DNA of 64,000 nucleotides from an uncultured Cellvibrionales bacterium (GTDB lineage Bacteria; Pseudomonadota; Gammaproteobacteria; Pseudomonadales; Porticoccaceae), in NCBI GenBank assembly GCA_913062605.1, contig CAJXWQ010000001.1:1-64000 (forward strand), read 5' to 3'. Numbering within the stretch: the first letter of the stretch is position 1; every line of letters starts with the position of its first letter. The notes beneath the pieces are model-generated. The model was not told the DNA's origin. It saw nothing but the letters and a program-made list of their open reading frames with translations, and made no database searches. This document shows, one piece after another, positions 7,462-16,380 of this stretch. The position numbers and the translations under genes were made by a program.

Positions 7462-8388
7462 TCAAGCTTCTGCCGACCATTTTATGGCCGAAGGCACCCC
7501 TTTTGGCAAGAAGTGCACCTCAGGATGGAGCAGGTTAGCAAGAATTTCCAGACTATCCACTAAACGTGGACCAGGCCGACTGAAATAACAATTGCCATCA
7601 ACCATATAAGTTTGACCGTTTTGAGCTGCTGGCAACTTGGAAAACCCAGGCTGACCCGTCAGTAAAGGAATATCCTTAGCGGTGCGCTCCAAATTGAAGC
7701 CACACAAAGAAACTAAAATCACATCCGGTTGCGCAGCCATCAAGTCTTCCCAGGAGCGACTGCAAGATGGCTTATTCCTGTGACCAAAACAAGGTGTGCC
7801 ACCGGCCATTTCAATTAATTCCGGATACCAGTGACCACCATCAAACAGGGGGTCCAGCCATTCAAGAATAGCTACCTTGGGACGTAAATCATGGCCAATA
7901 TGTTTTGTACGTTGAACCACGGCCTCAATCCGCTGGGTCAAACTGTCAAAATAAGCCTGCGCCTCAACTGATCGGTCAGCCGCATCACCCACCACCAAAA
8001 TAGTTTCTAGCACGTCACTCAAACAGGTGGGCTCCAAATTAATGACGTTGGCATTTCCCGGTAATTGACAAGCAACAGATGTGACTTCATCCGCCGAAAC
8101 AGCACATACATCGCAGAGTGACTGGGTCACAATCAAGTCTGGTGACAATGATACCAACACCTCTTCTTCAAGGCTGTACAGCGCACTGTCTGTTTCTAAT
8201 TGGCCTCGTACGATGGCATCAATTTTATTACTGGGCAGCCCTTTGGGAATCCTCGATCTAGTTACAACCGGCAAGCCCTCTACATCTTCAGGGTAATCGC
8301 ACTCGTGAGTAACGCCCACTAGTTGGTCGCGCAGGCCAATGCCACAAATAATTTCTGTAGCACTAGGCAGCAAGGAAACAATCTTCAT
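7462..8388 (-). CDS. cobalamin-binding protein of the BtuF fold without signal peptide
   Basis: A 308-residue Peripla_BP_2-fold protein that begins directly with the core strand (MKIVSLLPSATEIICGIGL) and has no signal peptide, so it is predicted to be cytoplasmic. Family features include HECDYPEDV, SLCDVCAVS, the linker helix, ILEWLDPLFDGGHWYPELIEMAGG and a C-terminal FSRPGPRLVD. It carries several Cys and His residues not found in BtuF. It overlaps the PP-loop gene upstream by 4 bases (ATGA), implying coupled translation. Proteins of this type are annotated as cobalamin-binding, but the role inside the cell is not established. It is distinct from btuF at 4153. Confidence 0.85.
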   Translation of the reverse strand: MKIVSLLPSATEIICGIGLRDQLVGVTHECDYPEDVEGLPVVTRSRIPKGLPSNKIDAIVRGQLETDSALYSLEEEVLVSLSPDLIVTQSLCDVCAVSADEVTSVACQLPGNANVINLEPTCLSDVLETILVVGDAADRSVEAQAYFDSLTQRIEAVVQRTKHIGHDLRPKVAILEWLDPLFDGGHWYPELIEMAGGTPCFGHRNKPSCSRSWEDLMAAQPDVILVSLCGFNLERTAKDIPLLTGQPGFSKLPAAQNGQTYMVDGNCYFSRPGPRLVDSLEILANLLHPEVHFLPKGVPSAIKWSAEA

Positions 8389-9080
8389 TGTGGTGCACCT
8401 ATAAAATCAGTGTAGACGAACCCATCACGGGTAACGGTCTCACCCTGTATGACCGTCACAGGCTTCTGAAACATAGGCCCATTCCAGGCAAAGGTATGGA
8501 ATTCACCATTCTCACCACAAGGATCTACGGAACTCGGCAGTTTTTTGATGAAATCCTTATCAAACGAGGCCCCCGATAAGACCTCTGGCATTTTACTAGG
8601 ATCAAGGCAGGTGACATATGCCTGCAAACCAGCCTCAATCATATACCCGGCCAGCTCATCGGTAGGTATCCCCCAGATTGGGAACAATAACTCTAGGCCA
8701 GTATTAGCCATGCGTTCCTCCCGGTACTGTCGGATATCTTCCAAAAATAGATCACCAAAGGCCACAGCATCCGGAGATAGTTCACGTTTAGCGCGATCCA
8801 GTGCTTCAGCCATCGCTCGTTCATATGCCTCATTACTGCAAGGCCAAGGCAGAGGGATTTCCAACAATGGCAATCCCGCAGCCTGCGCCTGGGCCCGAAC
8901 AAGCTCCAGGCGAACACCATGAATTGCAGAACGATCAAATGCTTGGTTGAAGGTGGTCAGTAAACCAACCACCTCTATCTTGGGGTCCTGCTGCAACTGG
9001 TAAAGAGCCCATGCAGAGTCCTTGCCGCTACTCCAGGAGAGAAGCACTCTGGTTCGAACATCTGCACTCAAATCAGCCAC
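8385..9080 (-). CDS. PP-loop ATP pyrophosphatase, Dph6/MJ0570-related
   Basis: The N-terminal PP-loop LLSWSSGKDSAWALYQLQ marks an adenine-nucleotide alpha-hydrolase-fold enzyme of the diphthine-ammonia-ligase-like family (COG2102). Members adenylate a carboxylate and release pyrophosphate, typically for amide formation. Bacteria lack diphthamide, so the eukaryotic and archaeal function does not apply. Other family motifs are EVVGLLTTFN, AFGDLFLEDIRQYRE and DPCGENGEFHTF. I prefer the GTG at 9078-9080, six bases after GGGGTGG; TTG codons at 9098 and 9095 are alternatives. It sits in the B12 operon directly after btuB and overlaps the signal-less cobalamin-binding gene, so action on a corrinoid side chain is conceivable; that is inference. 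Confidence 0.82.
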   Translation of the reverse strand: MADLSADVRTRVLLSWSSGKDSAWALYQLQQDPKIEVVGLLTTFNQAFDRSAIHGVRLELVRAQAQAAGLPLLEIPLPWPCSNEAYERAMAEALDRAKRELSPDAVAFGDLFLEDIRQYREERMANTGLELLFPIWGIPTDELAGYMIEAGLQAYVTCLDPSKMPEVLSGASFDKDFIKKLPSSVDPCGENGEFHTFAWNGPMFQKPVTVIQGETVTRDGFVYTDFIGAPQ

Positions 9081-9124
9081 GGCATACCACCCCAACAAGT
9101 ATCAAGAGTTATTAAGTAAAATGG

Positions 9125-11071
9125 TTATTGTGCAAAGTTATAGCGAACCCCCACAACGGCGCCAAAACCCAGAGATTGAAAGCCGTAAACTTCTTCATAA
9201 TTCTCATCCAAAAGATTGTCCAAACGGGTATAGAGCGACAATTGCTTATTCATTTGGTAGTTAGCTGTTAAGTTCAACAGCGTGTAATCATCCAGCTCTA
9301 ATACTTGAGAGGACTGCGGCCAGGGCGGAAAGAAAATATCATCCTGAGTACCGTTGTACTGAGCATTCAGGTTTACATTGAGTTGACTTGTTGGCGACCA
9401 ATTCAGACTGACGCTGCCAAGATGGCTAGGCCGGCGCAATTCATCCACATCACGACCAATACTTGAATCTGGTTGAGTGCTATCGGTATAAGTGTAACTG
9501 GCCTTCAAGCCCAGGGTCTCGGTCAGGCTCGCATCCAAGGCCGCCTCTACACCCTGGCGATCACTGGTACCATTAATATTTTCTGCAGTAAAAGCAAAGG
9601 TCATTGGGTCAAAAACAAAGCCATTAATTTCATTTTCTAACTTGGCATTAAAGTAGGTCAGTCCAAGGGATATCCTGCCATCCAATACCGTTTGATCAAT
9701 GCCTATTTCCCAGCTTTTGGATTCTTCCGGCTGTAAGTCTGGATTACCCTGGAAATTTGTAAAAAATCCAAAACGTTCAGTAAAGGTTGGGCTTTTAATA
9801 GCTGTTCCGTAGGTGGCACGCAACCGAGTGTCACCATTAGGAAGTGTATAGCTGACCTCAAACCGACGGGTATTTGCATTTTGAAATTCGTCGTTATCAT
9901 CATGGCGAACACTGGCCGCCAGTGTCAGGTCATCCCATAGGGTCACGCGGTACTCTAAAGCAAGACTGTCAGTTCTTCTGTTACGATCCTGATTGGGGTC
10001 ACCCCAGGGCTGCGCTTCCCCTCGCTGGCTAAAGTCCTCTGTTTCATGTTCAGCCAAAAGTGATAATTGCTGAGTGTTCTCTGCCCAGTTCACCGTACTC
10101 AAGTAACTATATTGTTTCTTACGTACCGACTTATCACCTGTCAGGCTGCCATCGGTAAACTCATCATTATTATGACGACTGATTGATACGGCCACCCGTT
10201 GTTTCCAATGATCTTCGAACAGAGACAACTCAGCCTGAAGCCGACCAAAACGCTGTCGAAACTCAGACTCTTTATCTGCATCCTGAGGTAAACCGGTCAC
10301 AAAAAAATCTATCTCATCAAATTCATTCTCACCCTCAGTCTGGCGACCAGTCAAGGTAAAAGACAGGTTATCCAAAGGTTGCCAACCAGCATTCAGGTTT
10401 GCAGTTGTATTTCTGTAACCATCTTCTTCACCCCCATGACGGGAGATATTTTCACCATCTGCTGAAACATGGGAGCCACTCAAATTAATATGGTAGCTAT
10501 CTCCACTGGAACCCAACTGAAACCCGGTATGATTAGCTCCGTGATTGCCTGTTTCAGAATAAACACTACCCTGCAGCGGCTTATCCGCTTTTCGGGTAAT
10601 AATATTCACCACACCAGCTACTGCATCACTACCCCATAATGCACTTTGAGGACCACGAACAATTTCAATCTGCTCTATACCGGTCACTGGCAAGTGTGCC
10701 CAGTTGAACTCATCTCCTTGAGAAGGATCGTTCACCTCCACACCATCAATCATTACCAATACATGATTGGCTTCAGCACCACGTATTCTCAGTTGTGTTG
10801 AGGATCCAAGGACGCCATTTCTATTGACCGCTAATCCCGGCACATCACGCAATAAGTCGCTAACCATGGTGGCGTGAGAGTTTTCTATATCTTTGGCCGA
10901 AATAACGGTTATGGCATTGCCCGATTGCTGAAGGCTAATGGGTTGATGCGAAGCAGTAACAACGACTTCTTGTAAATTAGAATATTCATTTTCAGTCTGT
11001 TGTGCATACGCGTGATTGTTATAAGTCGCAGCAGAAATTACCAGAAAACTGGCAAGGGCAAAGTATTTCAT
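9125..11071 (-). CDS. btuB: TonB-dependent vitamin B12 receptor
   Basis: Outer-membrane receptor for cobalamin. The ATG at 11069-11071 gives a signal peptide (MKYFALASFLVISAATYNNHAYA) followed by a TonB box-like LQEVVVTA and the plug domain (DVPGLAVNRNGVLGS, MIDGVEVNDPSQGD, VEIVRGPQSALWGSDAVAGV, VVNIITR). The Asp-rich loop after MIDGVEVND resembles the calcium/corrinoid region of BtuB. A 22-strand barrel ends at RYNFAQ. The length of 648 residues is near E. coli BtuB (614). An in-frame TTG at 11161 would add 30 residues inside the riboswitch expression platform and is rejected. It is the first gene of the operon, directly under the cobalamin riboswitch. Confidence 0.95.
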   Translation of the reverse strand: MKYFALASFLVISAATYNNHAYAQQTENEYSNLQEVVVTASHQPISLQQSGNAITVISAKDIENSHATMVSDLLRDVPGLAVNRNGVLGSSTQLRIRGAEANHVLVMIDGVEVNDPSQGDEFNWAHLPVTGIEQIEIVRGPQSALWGSDAVAGVVNIITRKADKPLQGSVYSETGNHGANHTGFQLGSSGDSYHINLSGSHVSADGENISRHGGEEDGYRNTTANLNAGWQPLDNLSFTLTGRQTEGENEFDEIDFFVTGLPQDADKESEFRQRFGRLQAELSLFEDHWKQRVAVSISRHNNDEFTDGSLTGDKSVRKKQYSYLSTVNWAENTQQLSLLAEHETEDFSQRGEAQPWGDPNQDRNRRTDSLALEYRVTLWDDLTLAASVRHDDNDEFQNANTRRFEVSYTLPNGDTRLRATYGTAIKSPTFTERFGFFTNFQGNPDLQPEESKSWEIGIDQTVLDGRISLGLTYFNAKLENEINGFVFDPMTFAFTAENINGTSDRQGVEAALDASLTETLGLKASYTYTDSTQPDSSIGRDVDELRRPSHLGSVSLNWSPTSQLNVNLNAQYNGTQDDIFFPPWPQSSQVLELDDYTLLNLTANYQMNKQLSLYTRLDNLLDENYEEVYGFQSLGFGAVVGVRYNFAQ

Positions 11072-11170
11072 CAATTTTTCTCCGGCGTTCAGCCCCGAAC
11101 GCATCTTGAGTAAAAAATACCCACGAAGGAGAAATTGGCGGAAAGACAACACGATTGTCAAAACCAGCGC

Positions 11171-11187
11171 AACCGCACCCCGCGGTT
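11171..11187 (-). terminator. candidate expression-platform hairpin of the B12 riboswitch
   Basis: On the minus strand AACCGC-GGGGT-GCGGTT can fold into a 6-bp stem just downstream of the B12 box; a short TTTT follows after several bases. It could be a weak terminator or part of an anti-antiterminator or ribosome-binding-site masking switch. The T-tract is poor, so the mechanism is uncertain. Confidence 0.4.
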
Positions 11188-11194
11188 CGTCTGC

Positions 11195-11460
11195 ATAGCG
11201 ACAGGCCGGTCTCCGGACTCATGAGCGGTTTCCCTGCTAAATCGCCTTCCCATGCCATGACATAAATAATTATGTCGTAACACAGTGGCTGTGTGATCTA
11301 GCGCTTGAGCCTACTGATTGCCTATTGGCAGGTAGACTCACTCAATTACCGTTGCGGGGGCAGTATCGGAATCGCCAACCCTCTGAAAAGCTGGGGTTTA
11401 AAGCACACCGATTTCCCGTTTAACCCGACACACTGACTTGCGTGCCGAGAACCTATTGCA
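11195..11460 (-). ncRNA. cobalamin riboswitch
   Basis: Read on the minus strand, the segment holds the class I cobalamin riboswitch landmarks in order: the 5' P1 part near 11456, the ACGGGAA element, GCCCCCGCAACGGTAA (J6/3), AGCCACTGTG, GGGAAGGCG, and the B12 box GAGTCCGGAGACCGGCC at 11204-11220. It lies between a sigma-70 promoter and the btuB start, and should turn off the whole btuB-to-btuF operon when adenosylcobalamin is plentiful. The ends given are approximate. Confidence 0.95.
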
Positions 11461-11475
11461 TTAGCAAGGTGGAGG

Positions 11476-11504
11476 AAGTTACGCCCAGCACGCAGTAATG
11501 TCAA
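11476..11504 (-). promoter_or_regulatory. sigma-70 promoter of the B12 operon
   Basis: On the minus strand a perfect -35 TTGACA (11499-11504) is followed after exactly 17 bases by TAACTT (11476-11481). Transcription would begin near 11469, just before the riboswitch. Confidence 0.75.
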
Positions 11505-11560
11505 TGAAGGGAAAGAAAAGTGTCGATAAAGAGGGTGACGTGTATGACTGCTAAAAAATA

Positions 11561-12931
11561 CTAATCGAGCGCCTGAAGCGCATCGGTTATCTTGCGAACT
11601 GGGATAACCTCCATGCCTTTGATCGGCTGACGCGGCACATTTCCTGCCGGAACAATAGCTCGCTTAAATCCGTGTTTGGCCGCTTCTCTAAGGCGCTCCT
11701 GTCCATTTTGAACAGGGCGAATCTCACCAGACAAACCCACTTCACCAAACACCATCAAGTCTCTGGGTAATGGATGATTGCGGAAACTGGAAATAACGGA
11801 AAGGATCAATGCCAGGTCGGCACTGGTTTCAAAGACTTTGACACCCCCAACTACGTTTACAAATACATCCTGATCACCCACCATAATGCCGCCGTGACGG
11901 TGCAATACTGCTAGAAGCATTGCCAGGCGATTCTGTTCCAGACCAACTGTTACCCGACGAGGGTTACCCAAGTGGCTGTCATCTACCAGCGCCTGTAACT
12001 CTACCAGCAAAGGCCTAGTGCCCTCCCAAACCACCATGACTACGCTACCAGAGGCAACCTCATCACTACGCTGTAGAAAGATAGCCGAAGGGTTCGCCAC
12101 TTCCCGCAGCCCCTTATCCGTCATGGCAAATACACCCAGCTCATTGATAGCGCCAAAACGATTTTTGTTACTGCGCAGAGTGCGAAAGTGGCTGTCACTG
12201 GAACCTTCCAGCATCAACGAGCAGTCAATCATATGCTCCAAAACTTTAGGGCCTGCAAGACTCCCATCCTTTGTGACATGGCCAACTAGCAAGAGTACCG
12301 TGTTGGTCTGCTTGGCATAGCGAATCAACATGGCCGCACTCTCTCGAACCTGGGACACACTGCCGGGTGCAGATGTAACATCATCCAGGTGTACCACCTG
12401 AATGGAATCTACTACCAGAATTTTCGGCTGTAGCTGCTCGGCAGTAGCACAGATGGCTTCTACCGATGTCTCCGCCATGATTTGTAGTTTTCCCGTGGGT
12501 AACCCGAGGCGACTAGCGCGTATAGCAACCTGTTGGGGCGACTCCTCACCGGTGACATAAAGGGCCTTGTGACTTTCAGCCAACTGACAGAGTGTTTGCA
12601 GTAATAAGGTACTTTTCCCTGCCCCAGGTTCACCCCCCACCAAGATACAGGAGCCGGGAACCAACCCCCCACCCAACACCAGGTCCAGCTCTGCGGTGCC
12701 CGTGCCTATACGGGGGATATCATCCAAGGCAATCTCTGCCAGCGTGCTCACCGCACCATCAACGGCCCCGGCAAACCCGGCACTGCGACGACTAACTGCA
12801 GCAGATACCGGCCCCAAGCGTAACTCGGTGAGGGTATTCCAGGCATTGCAATCACCACACTGCCCCTGCCACTTGCTGTAATCAGAACCACAATCGTTGC
12901 AAACGTAGGCAGTTGCCTTCTTTTTTACCAC
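11561..12931 (-). CDS. radA: DNA repair protein RadA (branch-migrating RecA paralogue)
   Basis: A 456-residue RadA/Sms. Order of domains: N-terminal C4 zinc finger (CNDCG...CGDC, residues 10-27), RecA-like ATPase with Walker A GEPGAGKST (about residue 100), the RadA-specific KNRFG motif (about residue 255) and a C-terminal Lon-like domain (VGGVKVFETSADLAL, FGEVGLSGEIRPV). RadA promotes branch migration during recombinational repair. It starts at GTG (12929-12931). The downstream B12 operon has its own promoter, so radA is probably monocistronic. Confidence 0.97.
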   Translation of the reverse strand: MVKKKATAYVCNDCGSDYSKWQGQCGDCNAWNTLTELRLGPVSAAVSRRSAGFAGAVDGAVSTLAEIALDDIPRIGTGTAELDLVLGGGLVPGSCILVGGEPGAGKSTLLLQTLCQLAESHKALYVTGEESPQQVAIRASRLGLPTGKLQIMAETSVEAICATAEQLQPKILVVDSIQVVHLDDVTSAPGSVSQVRESAAMLIRYAKQTNTVLLLVGHVTKDGSLAGPKVLEHMIDCSLMLEGSSDSHFRTLRSNKNRFGAINELGVFAMTDKGLREVANPSAIFLQRSDEVASGSVVMVVWEGTRPLLVELQALVDDSHLGNPRRVTVGLEQNRLAMLLAVLHRHGGIMVGDQDVFVNVVGGVKVFETSADLALILSVISSFRNHPLPRDLMVFGEVGLSGEIRPVQNGQERLREAAKHGFKRAIVPAGNVPRQPIKGMEVIPVRKITDALQALD

Positions 12932-13085
12932 AGAGGGATCCCCTAAAAATGTCCATCAGCTTAACATGCCGTCCTCTTTCAAAAGAAACTACACGTATGT
13001 CTGACAACAGGAGTGCTCAAAAAAATAAAGCCCGTGTTACGGTGATATTTGTATAACCGGCAAGGGCTGCCAATTAACTCCAAGC

Positions 13086-15155
13086 TCAATGAAACTGAAC
13101 CGTCGCCCTAACGAAAGTGCGTGTTTCAAAAACATTACGCTGGTTAAACTCCTTATAGTCACTACCGAGGTTCTGACCAATCAACTCCAACTTGAGATCA
13201 GAGCCACCGAAATTAAAGGTTCGAGCGATACGCATATCAATACGGTCATAAGATTCCATATCACCGCCCCACAGGGTCCAGGCCATCTCATCCAGATAAT
13301 AGTAGCCAACACTCACTTGCCAACCACGGCCAAAGTCATGGGAAATTAACAAGCTTGCGGTATGGCGAGGAGTGGCATCATTTTTATGGGCACAACGGAA
13401 ATCTAGCGCTTGGCAATGTTGATCAACTTCTGAAAGGGCATAAGACAACCATAAGTGGGTTTGACTGTTTAACTGCCATTTAATACCGGTTTCAATACCC
13501 ACAATCTCAGTAGCACCGCCATTAACATACCCAATGCTACCCACATTAACAACAGAGACTAGCTCAGGAAAATCAGGGTCTGATACATACCCAGCCTCAT
13601 TCTCAAGCTCTTCCCTGAAAAGCTTGGCATCTACAGTAAATGCTCCATCTATCCAACTACCAACATACCCCAGTTCATAGCTACGCAGCTTCTCTGAATC
13701 AAGCTCCTGTGGAATCTGCTGAATTTGCTCAAGAACAGTCCCATCATTAAAGCGGACCGCAAGATCAAGCATGTGCTCACCCAAAAAAGGGTGACGCCTA
13801 CTTTCAGCTATAGAAAACCGCACGACATGGCCTTTAATTAGCGTCATGTTAAGACCTAATCGATATGATAGATCCCCCTTATGATGATTATTGTCTTCAT
13901 AAGTAGCGCCAAGGTTAACCAAAAAGAGGGGAGACAACCGGTACTCGGCACTACCAGAAATACGGTAGGTTTCCATTGTTTCTCGACCAGCTTTCCCCAT
14001 ATTTGAAATGCCATCAACAGTATCTTTACGATAACTCATACCCCAAACGGCACGATGGCCATGGCCAAGTATAAATAACTGCTGAAATTCAAGATCCAGA
14101 CGTTTGGTATCAAAATTGTAGAAACTGCCCACAAGCTGCTGGTCCTGCTGCCCCGGAAAAACCAATGGAACCTGTGCAGGGGATATGCCCAATAAATCTG
14201 AAAGCAACCCTATTTTAAATTCATCATCCTCTTCAACAGAGCTCATGCCCACTTGAAAATACCACTCATTGCCCGGTGAGGCAGACTGCGTTAACCTAAA
14301 ATTTCCGTATTTTTCAGAGGCATCTTTACTCCCGACTGGATCGACTGGCAGACTAAAACCACCACGACCCCAAGGGCCCTCAGCATGGCCAAGTTGAAAA
14401 TCTAGAGCGGTCCCAGCAGATACCTGATAATGGCCCTTAAATCGCCCCGAACGAACAGTCGCTTCATCATTCACACCACTAAAGCCGTGAGTATGAAAGT
14501 AGTTGGCTGATGCTCGATAATCGAATTTTTCCCCGACATGGGAATATTGTACGGAGGTAATGCCCATATCCCGACTACCTGTCGCCGCACTCATGCGCCA
14601 GCCAGGGTTGTCATAAGGCCCTCGAGTAATAATATTAATGGCACCAATAAAAGCATTGGAACCAAATGAAACACTGGAGGGCCCTCGAACTACTTCAATG
14701 CGAGCAATATCATCAACGACGATGCCCAACCTATCCCAGTCCACAATACCAAACAGAGAACCAACGGCAACACGGCCATCAATCAACACCTGCATTCTTC
14801 TAGATAGGCCATCAGACTGGCCATGATAGGTCACCACCGTATGGTGATCTCTCCAGCTCAAACCAACCTGGAAGCCCGGCACTAACCGCAACAGATCTGG
14901 AATTTCTAGAAAGCCTGAGGCATCGATCATCTGGCGGTCGATCACGGTAATAGCTACAGGAGTATCAGTGACAGGCTGTGGCAAACGGGTAGCGGCCACA
15001 ACCATGGGGAGGTCTGTCAGCAGGTCCTCTTCCGTCAGGCGGTCCTTCGCCAGTACAACATTGGAAAATAAGCTCAGCCCACTGAGTATACCGGTAGCCC
15101 ACAGCACTACCGGCGAAAACTCACCCCCAGAGGTACTTCGATTCCATTCCAACAT
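13086..15155 (-). CDS. TonB-dependent outer-membrane receptor, substrate unknown
   Basis: A 689-residue receptor with an N-terminal hydrophobic export signal (about residues 18-36, ending VVLA), a plug domain (VVAATRLPQPVTDTPVAITV, LLRLVPGFQVGL, VLIDGRVAVG, IARIEVVRGPSSVSFGSNAF, INIITRG) and a C-terminal beta-barrel ending in FVRATVQFH. The plug resembles the CirA/colicin I receptor type. No transporter, regulator, Fur box or riboswitch was seen beside it, so the cargo (siderophore, B12 or other) cannot be given. It is divergent from the DnaT-like gene. A GGAAAGTAG site precedes the ATG. Confidence 0.88.
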   Translation of the reverse strand: MLEWNRSTSGGEFSPVVLWATGILSGLSLFSNVVLAKDRLTEEDLLTDLPMVVAATRLPQPVTDTPVAITVIDRQMIDASGFLEIPDLLRLVPGFQVGLSWRDHHTVVTYHGQSDGLSRRMQVLIDGRVAVGSLFGIVDWDRLGIVVDDIARIEVVRGPSSVSFGSNAFIGAINIITRGPYDNPGWRMSAATGSRDMGITSVQYSHVGEKFDYRASANYFHTHGFSGVNDEATVRSGRFKGHYQVSAGTALDFQLGHAEGPWGRGGFSLPVDPVGSKDASEKYGNFRLTQSASPGNEWYFQVGMSSVEEDDEFKIGLLSDLLGISPAQVPLVFPGQQDQQLVGSFYNFDTKRLDLEFQQLFILGHGHRAVWGMSYRKDTVDGISNMGKAGRETMETYRISGSAEYRLSPLFLVNLGATYEDNNHHKGDLSYRLGLNMTLIKGHVVRFSIAESRRHPFLGEHMLDLAVRFNDGTVLEQIQQIPQELDSEKLRSYELGYVGSWIDGAFTVDAKLFREELENEAGYVSDPDFPELVSVVNVGSIGYVNGGATEIVGIETGIKWQLNSQTHLWLSYALSEVDQHCQALDFRCAHKNDATPRHTASLLISHDFGRGWQVSVGYYYLDEMAWTLWGGDMESYDRIDMRIARTFNFGGSDLKLELIGQNLGSDYKEFNQRNVFETRTFVRATVQFH

Positions 15156-15279
15156 CTACTTTCCATTTTTTATTGTTATTGCTTAAAGCATGGTACCGGT
15201 CAGCAGTCGCAATAGAAAACAACATCTCACCCCCTCGCTTTCCTTAAACTTGGCAATCAATTTCTGATAAAGTGGCCAG

Positions 15280-16380
15280 ATGTCCCTGATTCCAGAAAAA
15301 CCCTTGGCCATTTCCCCTTCACTGGCTGCCACTATCGGTCTCGAAGAAGCGGTGCTTCTTCAGGCGCTCAGTGAGATGGTGTGTCATGGTGAACCGGAAT
15401 CCAGCAAGGGCTTTCAGTGGCTCAGTACCAACTGGCGCCAACTACAAAAAATCACACCCTTCTGGTGTCCCGAGGACATTCAACGTATTTCGATCAACCT
15501 GCGTGACAAAGGTGTTTTACTGATTGCCTCTGCACCATTTACCGAGAGTGAAGAGCTTCGCTTCGCCTTTAACGAACAAGCAGTATCAAGGGATACCCAA
15601 GTACTATCGACCACCCAAAAACAGGGCGCAAGAACCATTGCTCCAAGCTGGCAGCCTGAATCAGAGATAGTGCGCCAGCTCGATCAATACAACATCCCCA
15701 CTGAATTTATCACCGCTCAGCTGCCCGAATTCATCACCTACTGGACAGAGCGCAACGAACCACAATTCAGCTGGGGCTCTAAATTCATCAAGCATGTGCT
15801 CCGCCTCTGGCGCACACAGCAAACTGAATCTGCAAAGCGTGGTCAGCAGGCATCCATGAGCAATAACTGGCAGCCCTCACAAGACGCCATGGAAATCCTT
15901 ACTCGCCAAGCAGGCATCAATGGGAATTTTGTGGAAGACGCTATTCCCGAATTCGTTCTTTACTGGGTGGAGAGAGGTGATGCATCCAATACCTGGAATA
16001 GCCGTTTTATCATGCATGTGAAACGGCAGTGGGCACGATTCACTACCACCATGGAGCATGACTCGGAACCACGTTTGCTGCCTGCCGATTGGCAGCCCAG
16101 TGAAGAGCTCTATGAAGTTCTAACACTGGCAAATATCTCACGCACTTTTGCCGAACGGTTGGTGCCGGAATTTATGCTTTACTGGCGAGACAGCGGCCAA
16201 ATATATAGCTCTTGGAATACCAAATTTCTGCAACAGGTGAAACGGGAATGGTCTCGTCAGCAATCCGCCTCTTCTCAGGTAATAACCAATGGACAACAGC
16301 AACGGCCTCATCGATCAAACAGTACAAGAAGTAGCAACCTCATCGACGAACTCAGCGACCGTAGCTGGGCCAGCACCTGA
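15280..16380 (+). CDS. DnaT-like protein with three DnaT single-strand-binding repeats
   Basis: A 366-residue replication or primosome-type protein. Residues 1-100 look like the winged-helix domain of phage and primosomal replication proteins (LPEKPLAISPSLAATIGLEEAVLLQAL). Three copies of a ~57-residue DnaT C-terminal domain follow, each beginning with W-Q-P (near residues 125, 195 and 270) and sharing PEF-YW-(8)-W-(S/N)-KF-(5)-V-R-W. In E. coli DnaT a single such domain binds ssDNA and helps load DnaB through DnaC. Triplication should raise ssDNA avidity. The gene overlaps the lambda-P-like gene by 92 bases, so the pair probably works together as a helicase-loading module. Confidence 0.85.
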   Translation: MSLIPEKPLAISPSLAATIGLEEAVLLQALSEMVCHGEPESSKGFQWLSTNWRQLQKITPFWCPEDIQRISINLRDKGVLLIASAPFTESEELRFAFNEQAVSRDTQVLSTTQKQGARTIAPSWQPESEIVRQLDQYNIPTEFITAQLPEFITYWTERNEPQFSWGSKFIKHVLRLWRTQQTESAKRGQQASMSNNWQPSQDAMEILTRQAGINGNFVEDAIPEFVLYWVERGDASNTWNSRFIMHVKRQWARFTTTMEHDSEPRLLPADWQPSEELYEVLTLANISRTFAERLVPEFMLYWRDSGQIYSSWNTKFLQQVKREWSRQQSASSQVITNGQQQRPHRSNSTRSSNLIDELSDRSWAST

